Assembly: GCA_046734335.1 (NCBI GenBank) | Contig: JBKPRA010000049.1 | Coordinates: 1 to 64,000 of the forward strand | Source of the DNA: DATBLE01 sp046734335 | GTDB taxonomy: Bacteria; Actinomycetota; Thermoleophilia; Gaiellales; Gaiellaceae | Reading direction: 5' to 3' | DNA: 64,000 nucleotides | Part shown: in pieces, positions 1 to 8,450 of the stretch | Numbering within the stretch: position 1 is the stretch's first letter | Layout of the letters: every line of letters begins with the position of its first letter | Notes under the pieces: generated by a model | The model's database searches: none | Seen by the model: only the letters and a program-made list of their open reading frames with translations | What the model was told of the DNA's origin: nothing | Program-made: the position numbers and the translations under genes

Positions 1-234
1 GATCCAGAGCTCGCCGAGCGGCCGGTACGGATCGCGGAGGAAGAAACCGCCGACGATCGCCTCGTCGACCCCATTCTCCACGCACCAGACGTCCAGGCGC
101 CGCGGCTCGGGAAAGTGCAGGACCCGAACGGCGGTCGCCGCGCGGGGATGGCGAACGCAGTAGACGGTCGTGATCTCGCCGTCTGCGAGCGCCTGCCGCC
201 AGAGGTCGAACTCGATGGCGGCAGACGCCGTCAT
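1..234 (-). CDS. Possible phosphodiester glycosidase-like protein, N-terminal part (edge-cut)
   Basis: The window edge cuts this gene: only its first 78 codons, from an ATG at 234, are present. The visible part begins MTASAAIEFDLWRQ, has no signal peptide, and ends in a stretch containing EAIVGGFF and then PLGE. A GGFF segment followed by PLG is typical of the NAGPA (phosphodiester glycosidase) domain, which is my best guess, but the catalytic half lies outside the window. The 38 bases before the next gene hold nothing I recognise. Treat the function as provisional. Confidence 0.5.
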   Translation of the reverse strand, partial: MTASAAIEFDLWRQALADGEITTVYCVRHPRAATAVRVLHFPEPRRLDVWCVENGVDEAIVGGFFLRDPYRPLGELWI

Positions 235-272
235 TCCGGCACGCAGCCGATCCGGACGCCCGGTGGGGCCGC

Positions 273-671
273 CTAGGAGAGCGCCTTCTGCTTGAGCTGG
301 TCGAACTCCGCCTGGGTGATCGTCCCATCGGCGAGCAGAGCCTTCGCCTTGGAGATCTGGTCAGCCGGGTCGCTTTTCGCCACGGACTGGACGTAGGCGT
401 CGAGCTGCTGCTGCGATGCCTCTGCGGCCTTCCGGTTACGCTCGGCCATCCCGTCGTGCTGGACGAGCAGGTAGACGAGCACACCCAGGTATGGGAGGAC
501 GATCACGAACACCACCCAGGCGACTTTCGCCCAGCCCGAGGTGTCGTGACGGCGGAACAGGTCGGCGAACACGGTGATCAGCAGCCAGAACCAGATCACC
601 CACGCCATGACCAACAGGACGTCCCAGAAGAAGTCCCAGAACGAACAGTCAGCGAGCACCACGACGGCCAC
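273..671 (-). CDS. Small membrane protein with PLDc_N-like and SHOCT domains
   Basis: A 132-residue protein with two hydrophobic segments, about residues 12-38 and 47-70, separated by a short charged loop (DLFRRHDTSGW). This is the layout of the PLDc_N (phospholipase D-nuclease N-terminal) membrane module. The C-terminal 30 residues, ISKAKALLADGTITQAEFDQ, form a SHOCT motif, a short helical oligomerisation element found at the end of many bacterial membrane proteins. No catalytic residues are visible. It probably acts as a small membrane or envelope-stress component; its exact role is unknown. It is a single gene read away from a hairpin at 687-711. Confidence 0.8.
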   Translation of the reverse strand: MAVVVLADCSFWDFFWDVLLVMAWVIWFWLLITVFADLFRRHDTSGWAKVAWVVFVIVLPYLGVLVYLLVQHDGMAERNRKAAEASQQQLDAYVQSVAKSDPADQISKAKALLADGTITQAEFDQLKQKALS

Positions 672-686
672 CCTTCAGATCGCTAG

Positions 687-711
687 CGGAGGCCTGATCG
701 TACGGCCTCCG
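687..711 (-). terminator. Hairpin terminator after the YbhN-type gene
   Basis: A perfect 8-base inverted repeat (CGGAGGCC at 687-694, GGCCTCCG at 704-711) with a 9-base loop lies 21 bases past the stop of the gene ending at 732. There is no clear T-run, as is common in high-GC genomes. It also lies just upstream of the next gene's start at 671, so it may separate the two transcripts. Confidence 0.55.
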
Positions 712-731
712 TGAGCGGGCGGCGGCAAGAA

Positions 732-1844
732 CTACGACGCGGCCTCCTCCGAGGGACTTTCACGCTTCAGCCTCCGCTTCTCCTTCTGCTCCTTCGCCTG
801 AACCTTGGCGTCGTCGTACGACTTCCGGACGAGCTGGGAGCCTCCGCTCCAGCCGAAGACGATGCAGACCAGCGCGACCGCGAACAGGACGTTGAAGGCG
901 GTGGTGATCAGCTGCTGGCCGAGGGAGTATGCGGTCGCCGTCGTCGAGCTCGTGTAGCTCCCGAGGGCATAGGCGTTGAACGCCTGGTTGACGCCGACGC
1001 CGCCGGGCGTCACCGAGAGGATGTTCGCGAGCTGGTTCGAGCCGAGCACGGACATCACCGACCCGAACGTGATCGGAATCGAATACGCGGCCAGGAAGAC
1101 GATGATCACGAGCACCTTCGACACGTAGCCGAGCACCTGCGGCAGCAGGACGGTCTTGAGATACGCGTGCAGGTCGCCGAGGATCGCCGCGCCCTCCTTC
1201 GCCTTCTCCCACATCTTCTTGAACCAGGCCCAGAAGGAACGCAGGAGCACGTAGATCAGGAAAGCGCCCCCTCCGACGATCACGATCATCAGGACCCAGT
1301 GGCCGGAGATCGCATCGCGGAGCCCGCCGAACTGGAAGCTGAACGAACCGGCCACCTCGGCGAAGAGGTAGATGTAGATCAGCGTTCCGATGATGAAGTA
1401 GAAGATCTTCTGGACGACGTAGCCGGCGAGCACTCCCGGGAAGTTGGCGTGCTCGATGATCGCCACGTACATCAGCAGCGTCACGAGCGTGCCGATGTTC
1501 GCCGGCAGGAAGTTGTTCAGGGCCACGCCCGCCGCGTAGGACGTGAGCACGGGCATGAACGTCACCTGGCCGCGATACGCGTAGTTGAGGATCCCGTACC
1601 AGCCGAGCGCCGTGAAGACCGTCTGGAGGCCCTGGAAGAGACACCCGAGGATGATGTATCCGACCGAGATCTCCTTGACCTGGTCCCAGAGGCTCTGGAG
1701 CCAGCCCCAGACGTCGACGCCGGCGACCCGCAGGAAGGCGAGCACGACCACGACGCCGACGACCCACGCCGCGATGCGTAGGAGCTTGTGATGGGCGGGG
1801 TCGTGCTCGGGCGGGACTGCGACCTGGGGAGCCGATGCGGTCAT
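732..1844 (-). CDS. YbhN/UPF0104-type (LPG synthase transmembrane domain) membrane protein
   Basis: A 370-residue polytopic membrane protein with an N-terminal soluble tail, one segment near residues 25-45, about seven further hydrophobic segments, and a lysine/arginine-rich C-terminal tail (KEQKEKRRLKRE). The pattern, including the segment LNNFLPANIGT and the later LSVTPGGVGVNQ, matches the lysylphosphatidylglycerol synthase transmembrane family (YbhN/UPF0104). These are flippase-like integral membrane proteins, often near glycolipid genes. There is no C-terminal aminoacyl-transfer domain, so it is not a full MprF. The ATG at 1844 is the natural start. The neighbouring PIG-L and ligase genes suggest a cell-envelope glycoconjugate role. 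Confidence 0.8.
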   Translation of the reverse strand: MTASAPQVAVPPEHDPAHHKLLRIAAWVVGVVVVLAFLRVAGVDVWGWLQSLWDQVKEISVGYIILGCLFQGLQTVFTALGWYGILNYAYRGQVTFMPVLTSYAAGVALNNFLPANIGTLVTLLMYVAIIEHANFPGVLAGYVVQKIFYFIIGTLIYIYLFAEVAGSFSFQFGGLRDAISGHWVLMIVIVGGGAFLIYVLLRSFWAWFKKMWEKAKEGAAILGDLHAYLKTVLLPQVLGYVSKVLVIIVFLAAYSIPITFGSVMSVLGSNQLANILSVTPGGVGVNQAFNAYALGSYTSSTTATAYSLGQQLITTAFNVLFAVALVCIVFGWSGGSQLVRKSYDDAKVQAKEQKEKRRLKRESPSEEAAS

Positions 1845-1891
1845 GCCGCCGTAGTCTTGCGTCCGGTGCCACGGATCACAACTGCGCCTCC

Positions 1892-2527
1892 CTAGGCGAC
1901 CACGCGATACACCTGGAATACCTCGGCGTACTCGCGGTTCACGTTGATTCCGTGCGTGCGGGCGACATTGCGGATGTACTCGGGGTCGGCGTAACGCCGG
2001 TGCTGCTGCGACGCGTACTTCGCCAGCGCCGCCGCCTTGCGCTCCACGTGCGCCTCATCCAGCGCCGAATACCACTGGTAGGCGAAGTCGAAGTTGTTCC
2101 AGGGGATCTCGTAGCCGAGGATGGTCGTCCGCTTGAAGGCGCGCAGGCCCTCCGCGGCGACCACCTGGTGGTCCTGGTGGATGTCGTGCAGACTGGGCTG
2201 GAAGACCGCGTCCGGGCGCCACTCCTCCCAGAGCGCGATCAAGAGCTCGAGGATGTCCTGGCGGTGGTCGGGGAACGTGCGGACGTCGAAGTCGTGAACG
2301 GTCAGGTTCCCCGCGGGGATCCCGAGCTCGGTCGTGGCCTCACGCACCTCGCGCGCGAGCGTGTCGGGGGGGAAACCGTCGGGGAGCGACTTCGTCGCGA
2401 TCGAGAAGGCGACGTACCGCACGTCGGCGCCCGTCTCGACCAGCCGCGCCATTGTCCCGCCGCAACCGAACTCGCCGTCGTCGGTGTGTGGGGCGAGGAC
2501 GAGGACGCGCTTCCAGGTCTCGATCAT
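1892..2527 (-). CDS. PIG-L family deacetylase
   Basis: A 211-residue soluble protein of the LmbE/PIG-L family of zinc-dependent N-acetyl-sugar deacetylases. The metal-binding N-terminal motif reads APHTDDGE (residues 12-19), with H14 and D17 as the expected zinc ligands. The second motif HDIHQDH (114-120) supplies the third histidine. The usual AHPDDE is varied to PHTDD, which several bacterial members tolerate. The ATG at 2527 overlaps the stop of the upstream O-antigen-ligase-like gene by four bases (ATGA), so the two are translationally coupled. The likely substrate is an N-acetylated sugar in a surface glycan. Confidence 0.85.
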   Translation of the reverse strand: MIETWKRVLVLAPHTDDGEFGCGGTMARLVETGADVRYVAFSIATKSLPDGFPPDTLAREVREATTELGIPAGNLTVHDFDVRTFPDHRQDILELLIALWEEWRPDAVFQPSLHDIHQDHQVVAAEGLRAFKRTTILGYEIPWNNFDFAYQWYSALDEAHVERKAAALAKYASQQHRRYADPEYIRNVARTHGINVNREYAEVFQVYRVVA

Positions 2528-4023
2528 GCGGGCACTTTCGCCTTGGGCTCGGACGGCTCCTGCGCCGGGCGCGGAGCCGGTGCCGAGCGGCGGAGCGGCA
2601 GGTGCGCGCACAGGGCGGTGAGCGCGAGCAGCCCCCAGAAGGTCGGGTCCTCGAACAGGGCGTTGTAGAAGAGGCTGTGCAATCCGATCGCCGCGAGCGA
2701 GGCGGCGACCGCCAGTGATGTGCGGCCCTTGAACGCGGCGCCGGCCCTGCGGAGCGTCACGAGGAGCGCGACGAAGACCAGCCAGCCGAGCAGCAGCAGC
2801 CCGGGGATGCCGGTCTCGGCGGCGACCGTCACGGCAGTGTTGTGGGAGGCCGCCTTCTTCGGCTCCTTCCCCTTCAGCCCCACCCGGTCGGCGTACGCGC
2901 GCTTGAAGCCGCCGATGCCGACGCCCTCGACCGGATGGTGCAGCGCGATCCTGATCCCCTGCGTGACCAGCTTCGCCCGGCCGCTCGAGGCCTGGTTGAG
3001 GCCGGAGCCGGACTCGCGGAGCAGCGAGTGGCGGATGTGCGGAGTGCCCAGGGCGACCGCCGCGATCACGGCCGCGGCCACACCGAGCGCGAGGGCCGCG
3101 CGCCACCGCCAGCGGAAGGCGGCGACGACCGACGCCCCGACCATCAGCGCGGCGAAGCTCGACTGCGAGAAGGAGAAGAGCAGGCCGGGCCAGATCAGGA
3201 CGACCGCGGCAGCCGACGCGTACGCGGCCCGACGGTCGCGGTCGTAGAGGGCGAGCACGAGCGCGGCGAGCATCGCGACCACGAGGAAGCGTCCGTAGAC
3301 CGACGGGTCGTAGAAGACAGAGTTCACGCGGTAGAACGGCGCGTAGGCGTTCCCGACGATCACCTTCGGGTTCCAGAAGACGTCGCGGGTCGCGTACTGG
3401 TAGATGCCGATCCACGCGAACGCGAGCGCCATCCCGACCAGTTGGACGTAGATGAAGGACAGCCAGCGCCGGTTCCAGGCAAGCCGCGCAATCGACACGG
3501 CGAGCAGTCCGAACGGGAGCCAGAAGAAGAGCAGCGTCACCGCGCCCTCGTGCAGGTCCTTCGTCCACAGCAGGCTAAGGCCCGTCCAGGCGACGAGGAG
3601 AGCGAGCGGCCAGGCGAGCGGCCCCAGCTCCCGCGTGCGCACGTCTCCGCGGACCAGCTCCCATCCGAGCAGGACCGCAGCGCCGGCGATCACGGCATAC
3701 AGCGGGACGAGCAGGTTCGCGTCGGTCGAGCCGACGTGCACCGGGATGCGCGCTGGTACGCATGCCAGGGCTGCGACGGCGATCAGCCACTGCCAGCGAC
3801 GGAAGACCGCTGCGATCGCGACCGCGCCGATCGCGCCGACGACGGCGGCTGCCGCATACACCTTCGTGTGTCCGCTCGGAGCGAGGTAGGCGGCGAGGAA
3901 GACGCAGCCGAGAAGCCAAGCCGCAAGGCCCGCGAGCCGCAGGTCCCGCCGCGCCGCGACGATGACGAGCGCCAGCCCGGCGGCCGCGACGGGCCCGCCC
4001 GCGTGGGCGAGGCCCGAGCTCAC
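2524..4023 (-). CDS. O-antigen ligase-like (Wzy_C) membrane protein
   Basis: A 499-residue protein with about a dozen membrane segments and a long extracytoplasmic region with FYDPSVYGRF near the middle and HHPVEGVGIGGFK in the C-terminal third. That arrangement is characteristic of the O-antigen ligase/polymerase (Wzy_C) family, which transfers or polymerises undecaprenyl-linked sugars at the outer face of the membrane. I chose the GTG at 4023 because it overlaps the stop of the upstream gene as GTGA and opens straight into a membrane segment; the open frame extends further upstream without homology. It forms a coupled trio with the secreted Ig-like gene and the PIG-L deacetylase. Confidence 0.8.
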   Translation of the reverse strand: MSSGLAHAGGPVAAAGLALVIVAARRDLRLAGLAAWLLGCVFLAAYLAPSGHTKVYAAAAVVGAIGAVAIAAVFRRWQWLIAVAALACVPARIPVHVGSTDANLLVPLYAVIAGAAVLLGWELVRGDVRTRELGPLAWPLALLVAWTGLSLLWTKDLHEGAVTLLFFWLPFGLLAVSIARLAWNRRWLSFIYVQLVGMALAFAWIGIYQYATRDVFWNPKVIVGNAYAPFYRVNSVFYDPSVYGRFLVVAMLAALVLALYDRDRRAAYASAAAVVLIWPGLLFSFSQSSFAALMVGASVVAAFRWRWRAALALGVAAAVIAAVALGTPHIRHSLLRESGSGLNQASSGRAKLVTQGIRIALHHPVEGVGIGGFKRAYADRVGLKGKEPKKAASHNTAVTVAAETGIPGLLLLGWLVFVALLVTLRRAGAAFKGRTSLAVAASLAAIGLHSLFYNALFEDPTFWGLLALTALCAHLPLRRSAPAPRPAQEPSEPKAKVPA

Positions 4024-4943
4024 CGCGGGCTCACGATCACCGTCGCGGCGTCTGCATGGCCGAGGACGGTCACGACCAGCTGATGGCGCCCGGGCCTCGC
4101 GGGGGCTCGGAGGATCATCAGCCCCGGAGCAGCCGTTCCGCTGCGCGCGCCGAGCCGCCAGCGGAAGCGCCTGTCCGCCGAGACACGCACGCCGAACCGC
4201 GTGCCGGCCTTTGCCCGGATCGCGTTCCGCGCAAGCTGCACGTATCGCACGGCGACGTGGACGACGTTTCCGTTCGAGACGTTGCCTGCAGGATCTTCCG
4301 CCGCGAGCCACACGCGGTAGTCGCCGGGCGGCACGGCCTTCCCCTCGATCCTCCCGTTCCAGTCCAGGCTCGAGCGCTGGAGCTGCCGGCGGGTGAAGAT
4401 CACGCGCTTCCCGTCCACGAAGAGGATCGCGTGGGCGGGCTCGCTGATCCTGTAGGCGATCCGGGTGCGATCGTTGCGCCCGTCGCCGTTCGGCGAGAAG
4501 GTCCGCGGGGCCAGCGAGACGATCGAGATCCGCGGCGCGGTGGTGTCGACATGCATCTCGTTCGGCAAGTCGATGGTCCGGTGCTGGTCGGTCAGGTGGA
4601 CCCGCGGCTTGTAGACCCCTTCCGCGACGAAGCGGCCCTGGTCGTCGCGGCCGTTCCAGGTGTAGGTGACCGTCCCGCGGCGCAGCCGACGGCCGGACAC
4701 GAGGGTCCGCGCGACGTTGCCGCCGCCGTCGACTATCTGGACGCGTACGCGGTCGGGCTTGCGCAGCCTGAACTGGATCACGGCGACGCGCGTCGGGCAG
4801 TCGCACTCCGGCGAGAACACCTTCTGGATCCGCGGCGCCGTGATCGGGCTCGGCCGCGTCTTGAGCCCCTGCGTGACCGCGAAGGCAGCCGCCGTCCCGC
4901 CCAGCAACGCGACGACGAGCAGGGTCGAGAGGAACCGGGGCAC
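4020..4943 (-). CDS. Secreted protein with FlgD-type Ig-like repeats
   Basis: A 307-residue protein with an N-terminal signal peptide or anchor (residues 4-24). Two copies of a FlgD/CHU_C-like Ig fold follow: each has an FSP motif (FSPECDC at 43-49 and FSPNGDG at 149-155), then a WNGRDD/WNGR turn and a G-Y-R-V/Y-K-P-R strand. FSPNGDG is the hallmark of extracellular beta-sandwich domains found at the end of exported proteins. The C-terminal 80 residues look like a third, more divergent beta domain. It heads the ligase and PIG-L genes with a GTGA overlap, which points to the cell surface. A TAGAGT hexamer nine bases before the GTG start may be its -10 element. Confidence 0.7.
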   Translation of the reverse strand: MPRFLSTLLVVALLGGTAAAFAVTQGLKTRPSPITAPRIQKVFSPECDCPTRVAVIQFRLRKPDRVRVQIVDGGGNVARTLVSGRRLRRGTVTYTWNGRDDQGRFVAEGVYKPRVHLTDQHRTIDLPNEMHVDTTAPRISIVSLAPRTFSPNGDGRNDRTRIAYRISEPAHAILFVDGKRVIFTRRQLQRSSLDWNGRIEGKAVPPGDYRVWLAAEDPAGNVSNGNVVHVAVRYVQLARNAIRAKAGTRFGVRVSADRRFRWRLGARSGTAAPGLMILRAPARPGRHQLVVTVLGHADAATVIVSPR

Positions 4944-4955
4944 GGCCCCGGAACT

Positions 4956-5861
4956 CTACGGCGCGGAGATTTCGCCGGCGGGCACCAGCAGCTTCTTTCC
5001 CTCGGCACGAAGGCGACGCTGCGTGCGGACGACGATCACTGCTCCCGCGGCAATGGAGACGCCGATCGCGATCGCCAGGTAGACGTTCGGAACCTGCACG
5101 AGCTTCAGCCCGCTGATCGCCAGCACGTCCGCGAGCGCGAGCCGCAGCCAGGCCTCCGGAATCCGGACGGAGTAGTGGCTACCGATCAGGACGCCGGGAA
5201 CCGAGCCGATCAGGAGCCACCCGACCGCGTGCATGTCGACGTTCCCCGCGACGAAGTGTCCGAATCCGGCGACGTAGAGAAGCGCGGCCGCGTGGAGGAT
5301 GTCGGTGCCGACGACCTTGTGGGCGCTGAGCGAGAACACGAAGAGCATTGTCAGCCCGAAGAACGTCCCGCTCCCGACCGACGTCAGGCCGACGATGAAG
5401 CCGCCGACGATGCCGATCGCGATCGCGGCGAACCGGTCCCGCCACTCCATCTCGAACCGGTCGTCGCCGACGACCGTCTTCTTGACGAAGCTCTTGAGCA
5501 CGAGACCCACTGCCCCGAAGAGCAGAGCGCCGCCGAGGATGTAGCCCATCACCTCGGTCGCGCTGTCCCCGTAGCGATGCTCGATGCGCGTCGCCAGGGC
5601 GACGCCCAGCAGCGAGAACGGCGCACTGCCCAGGAACATCCAGCCGGAGAGCTGGTGGTGGACCGTGCCCAGCCTCCGGTGCCGGATCGCCCCGACCGTC
5701 TTGAAGATCGCGCCGTGGAGGATGTCCGTCCCCACAGCCAGCGTCGGCTTGAACCCGAAGACGATCACCAGGATCGGCGTCATCAGGGAGCCGCCGCCCA
5801 TGCCGGTCATCCCGACGAGGACGCCGATCAGCATGCCGGTGAGAACGAACTGCCAGGTCAT
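4956..5861 (-). CDS. TauE/SafE family sulfite/organosulfonate exporter
   Basis: A 301-residue integral membrane protein with eight or so hydrophobic segments in two repeated halves. Each half carries a glycine-rich turn (TGMGGGSLMTP near residue 19, and LTSVGSGTFFG near 160), which is diagnostic of the TauE/SafE (DUF81) family. Members move sulfite, sulfonates or other small sulfur anions across the membrane. Its place directly downstream of the ATP sulfurylase/APS reductase/ComA operon, on the same strand, makes a sulfur anion (sulfite or a C3 sulfonate) the likely cargo. The 134-base gap with a hairpin suggests it may be transcribed separately from that operon. Confidence 0.85.
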   Translation of the reverse strand: MTWQFVLTGMLIGVLVGMTGMGGGSLMTPILVIVFGFKPTLAVGTDILHGAIFKTVGAIRHRRLGTVHHQLSGWMFLGSAPFSLLGVALATRIEHRYGDSATEVMGYILGGALLFGAVGLVLKSFVKKTVVGDDRFEMEWRDRFAAIAIGIVGGFIVGLTSVGSGTFFGLTMLFVFSLSAHKVVGTDILHAAALLYVAGFGHFVAGNVDMHAVGWLLIGSVPGVLIGSHYSVRIPEAWLRLALADVLAISGLKLVQVPNVYLAIAIGVSIAAGAVIVVRTQRRLRAEGKKLLVPAGEISAP

Positions 5862-5937
5862 GGCTCATGGGAGAACCAGGGTTCCCCTATGGACCCCCTC
5901 CTTCTTGGAGCGGCATCTCGCCCGGTTCTTGCGCTCC

Positions 5938-5956
5938 GGCGAGACGCGGTCTCGCC
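5938..5956 (-). terminator. Hairpin downstream of the sulfate/sulfonate operon
   Basis: An 8-base perfect stem (GGCGAGAC at 5938-5945, GTCTCGCC at 5949-5956) with a 3-base loop sits 40 bases after the sat stop codon. It has no T-run. Its position in the only sizeable gap between sat and the TauE gene makes it a candidate transcription terminator. Confidence 0.5.
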
Positions 5957-5995
5957 TCCGCGCGCACGCGGCTCGGCTCCGAGAAGGTCACCGGC

Positions 5996-7141
5996 TCAAT
6001 TCCGGTACGCGTCGATCAGCACCTCGGCAACCTCGGGCCGGGAGAACTCGACCGGGGGCAGCTCGCCGTTACCGAGCATCTCGCGCACCTTCGTCCCCGA
6101 GAGGAAGACGTGGTCGTCGGACGGATGCGGGCACGTCTTGGCGCTCGCCATCGACCCGCAAGTCTTGCACCAGAACGAATGCTCGAAGAACATCGGCTCG
6201 ATGTCGAACTCGTGCGGCTCGAACTCGTCGAAGATCAGCTGCGCGTCGTAGGTGCCGTAGTAAGTGCCGACGCCGGCATGGTCGCGGCCGACGATGAAGT
6301 GCGAGCAGCCGTAGTTCTTGCGGCAGATCGCGTGCCAGATCGCCTCCCGCGGCCCGGCGTAGCGCATGGCCGCGGGGAACGCGGAGACGACCACGCGGTC
6401 AGCCGGGTAGTAGTTGTCTACCAGCACGCGGTAGCACTCGACGCGGGTCGCGGCCGGTACGTCGTCCGACTTCGTGTCGCCGACGAGCGGGTGGATCAGC
6501 AGGCCGTCCACCGTCTCGAGCGCCACTTTCGTCAGGTACTCGTGCGCCCGGTGGATGGGATTGCGGGTCTGGAAGCCGACGACGCGCTTCCAGCCACGTT
6601 CAGCGAACGCGGAGCGGGTGCCGGCCGGGTCGAGCGCGAGCTCGGCGAACTGCGGCACCTGCCGCTCGAACACGGTCACCTTCCCGGCCAGGTACATCGG
6701 CCGTTGTGCGAACAGCCGCTCTACTCCTGGGTGCGCCGTATCGGTCGTCCGGTAGGCGAGCTCCGCCTCCCGCTCCTTGTCGTAGTCGTAGACGTCCTCG
6801 ACCTCCAGGACCGCCACGGGCTTGCCCGACTCGTCGGCGAGCGCGACCCGGTCGCCCTGGGGAGGCCCCTCGACGGCAAGGCAGACCGGCAACGACCACG
6901 GGAGGCCGTTCGCGAGCCGCATGCTCTCCAGCACCGACTCGTAGTCGCCGCGCCCCATGAAGCCCTCGAGCGGCGAGAGCGCGCCGGAGGCGAGCATGTC
7001 GAGGTCGGACAGCTCGCGCGAGGTCAGCTGGACCGTCTCGAGCGACTCGAGGTCGTCGGGCGCCGCGCCGGTGCGATCGACGAGCTCGCCGCCGTGGGGC
7101 CTGATCAGGTGGTCGTTACCCGTGGTCGTGGCGGCACTCAC
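5996..7141 (-). CDS. sat: Sulfate adenylyltransferase (ATP sulfurylase)
   Basis: A 381-residue single-chain ATP sulfurylase that converts ATP and sulfate to adenylylsulfate (APS) and pyrophosphate. It has the family's QTRNPIHRAH active-site motif (191-200) and GRDHAG motif (285-290). A C-terminal cysteine set (CKTCG at 325-329 and C337) is typical of the bacterial/archaeal dissimilatory-like Sat type that binds zinc. It is not the CysD/CysN heterodimer. The ATG overlaps the cysC stop as ATGA. It is the last gene of the operon that runs from 11858, supplying APS to the APS kinase and APS reductase encoded just upstream. Confidence 0.95.
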   Translation of the reverse strand: MSAATTTGNDHLIRPHGGELVDRTGAAPDDLESLETVQLTSRELSDLDMLASGALSPLEGFMGRGDYESVLESMRLANGLPWSLPVCLAVEGPPQGDRVALADESGKPVAVLEVEDVYDYDKEREAELAYRTTDTAHPGVERLFAQRPMYLAGKVTVFERQVPQFAELALDPAGTRSAFAERGWKRVVGFQTRNPIHRAHEYLTKVALETVDGLLIHPLVGDTKSDDVPAATRVECYRVLVDNYYPADRVVVSAFPAAMRYAGPREAIWHAICRKNYGCSHFIVGRDHAGVGTYYGTYDAQLIFDEFEPHEFDIEPMFFEHSFWCKTCGSMASAKTCPHPSDDHVFLSGTKVREMLGNGELPPVEFSRPEVAEVLIDAYRN

Positions 7142-7737
7142 GCGGCCACCTGCGCCGGGATGAGGCCGAGCTCCTCGAGCTTGGCGATCACGATCTCGGC
7201 GGACTGCTCCGGGGTCTTGCCCTCGGTCTCGACCACGATCTCCGGGGACTCGGGCGCCTCGTACGGGTCGTCGACACCGGTGAAGCCCTTGATCTCACCG
7301 GCGAACGCTTTCGCATAGAGGCCGTTGACGTCGCGCCGGGCGCACTCGTCGAGCGACGTGGCGACGTAGACCTCGACGAACGGGCCGAACTGCTGGACCA
7401 GCTCCCGTGCCTTCGCGCGGGTCTCGCGGTAGGGCGAGATCGCGGCGGCGATCACGGCGCCGCCCTGGCGCGTCAGGCGCGAAGCGACCCAGCCGATCCG
7501 CTCGATGTTGGTGTCGCGGTCCTCCTTCGAGAAACCGAGACCCTTCGACAGGTGCTGACGCACCGAGTCGCCGTCGAGGTACTCGACGATCAGGCCGCGC
7601 CGGTCGAGCTCGGGGCCGATCACGTGGGCGATCGTCGACTTGCCCGACCCGGACAAGCCGGTGAACCAGAGGGTGAAACCGCCGGGACGCACGCGATCCG
7701 TCTCGGGATGCTCGTGCGCGTAGATGTGCTCCGTCAT
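7138..7737 (-). CDS. cysC: Adenylylsulfate kinase
   Basis: A 199-residue APS kinase that phosphorylates APS to PAPS. It has a P-loop GLSGSGKST at residues 27-35, the APS-binding region with ISPYRETR near 98, and the C-terminal lid KGFTGVDDPYE near 145-155. The length matches the family. It lies between cysH and sat with 4-base overlaps on both sides. Because the neighbouring reductase is of the iron-sulfur, APS-using type, PAPS made here may be meant for sulfotransferases rather than for reduction. That last point is inference. Confidence 0.95.
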   Translation of the reverse strand: MTEHIYAHEHPETDRVRPGGFTLWFTGLSGSGKSTIAHVIGPELDRRGLIVEYLDGDSVRQHLSKGLGFSKEDRDTNIERIGWVASRLTRQGGAVIAAAISPYRETRAKARELVQQFGPFVEVYVATSLDECARRDVNGLYAKAFAGEIKGFTGVDDPYEAPESPEIVVETEGKTPEQSAEIVIAKLEELGLIPAQVAA

Positions 7738-8450
7738 TTCTTCCTTTCGTGGTTGCTAGCGCTTTCGCTGCCAGGCGAGAGCGCATGGATGCCGCACTCG
7801 AGCTTGTCGGAGCCGGCCCAGCGGCCCGCGCGCTCCTCCTCCTCCGGGCTCGTCGGGCGGGTGCAGGGGATGCAGCCGATCGAGCGATAGCCGGCCTCGT
7901 GCAGCGGGTTGTAAGGGATCTCGTTGACGTGGATGTAGGCCCAGACGCGCTTCTCGTCCCAGTCGGCGAGCGGATGCAGCTTCCAGACCCCGTAACGCTC
8001 CGACCACTCGACCTTCTGCGTGCCCGCGCGGCTCGGCGACTGGTCGCGGCGGATGCCGGAGGCCCAGGCGTCGTACGGCTCGAGGGCGCGGACCAGCGGC
8101 TCGACCTTGCGGATCTCGCAGCAGCGGTCGGGGTCGCGCTCCCACAGGTTCGGGCCTTCGCGGCGGTGCTGCTCGGCGACGGTGATCACCTCGGGCCGGA
8201 TCAGGTTCAGCCCGTAGCGCTCGACAAGCCGTTCGCGCGTCTCGTAGCTCTCGCGGAAGAAGAGCTGCGTGTCGAGCTCGACCACGTCGATCGGCAGGCC
8301 GAGCTCGGAGACCATGTGCACGAGCACGGACGACTGCTTCTGCCACGAGCAGGTCAGGCAGAACTGGTCGCCGAATTGCTCGTGGCCCCAGACGAGCAGA
8401 TCCTCGGCCGAGATGGTCTCCTCAGGAAGGAGCAGGCTCGGCGTCGCCAA
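7734..8450 (-). CDS. cysH: Adenylylsulfate reductase, thioredoxin-dependent 4Fe-4S type
   Basis: A 238-residue CysH-family enzyme that reduces activated sulfate to sulfite. It carries the iron-sulfur cysteine pattern CC (110-111) and C193/C196 (GCIPC), plus the catalytic C-terminal cysteine in ECGIH (C219). In this family the CC...CXXC set marks [4Fe-4S] enzymes that normally use APS instead of PAPS. The start is a TTG at 8450: it lies six bases after a strong AAGGAGG ribosome-binding site at 8457-8463 and opens into ATPSLLLPEET. The gene overlaps the end of comA by 29 bases and the start of cysC by 4. Sulfite made here is a substrate of the adjacent ComA. Confidence 0.92.
   Translation of the reverse strand: MATPSLLLPEETISAEDLLVWGHEQFGDQFCLTCSWQKQSSVLVHMVSELGLPIDVVELDTQLFFRESYETRERLVERYGLNLIRPEVITVAEQHRREGPNLWERDPDRCCEIRKVEPLVRALEPYDAWASGIRRDQSPSRAGTQKVEWSERYGVWKLHPLADWDEKRVWAYIHVNEIPYNPLHEAGYRSIGCIPCTRPTSPEEEERAGRWAGSDKLECGIHALSPGSESASNHERKK

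Noticed and set aside
711..1781. A 356-codon plus-strand frame opposite the YbhN gene.
   Set aside because: The translation is low-complexity (R, E, D, H runs), while the minus strand encodes a convincing polytopic membrane protein.
5869..5887. GAACC-AG-GGTTC inverted repeat just before the TauE start.
   Set aside because: A 2-base loop cannot fold as an RNA hairpin and the match is only five bases. It has little support as terminator or operator.
5990..6006. ACCGG-CTCAATT-CCGGT at the end of sat looks like a tRNA T-arm, with a possible acceptor match (GACGCGG upstream, ACGCGTC downstream) about 72 bases apart.
   Set aside because: The T-loop begins C instead of T, no anticodon arm pairs at the correct place, and the sequence is the C-terminal codons and stop of sat. 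A chance inverted repeat is the simpler reading.
4056..6251. A 731-codon open frame on the plus strand across the secreted Ig-like gene and the TauE gene.
   Set aside because: It is antisense to two genes with clear homology and signal/membrane segments, and its translation is arginine/aspartate-rich, typical of shadow frames in GC-rich DNA.
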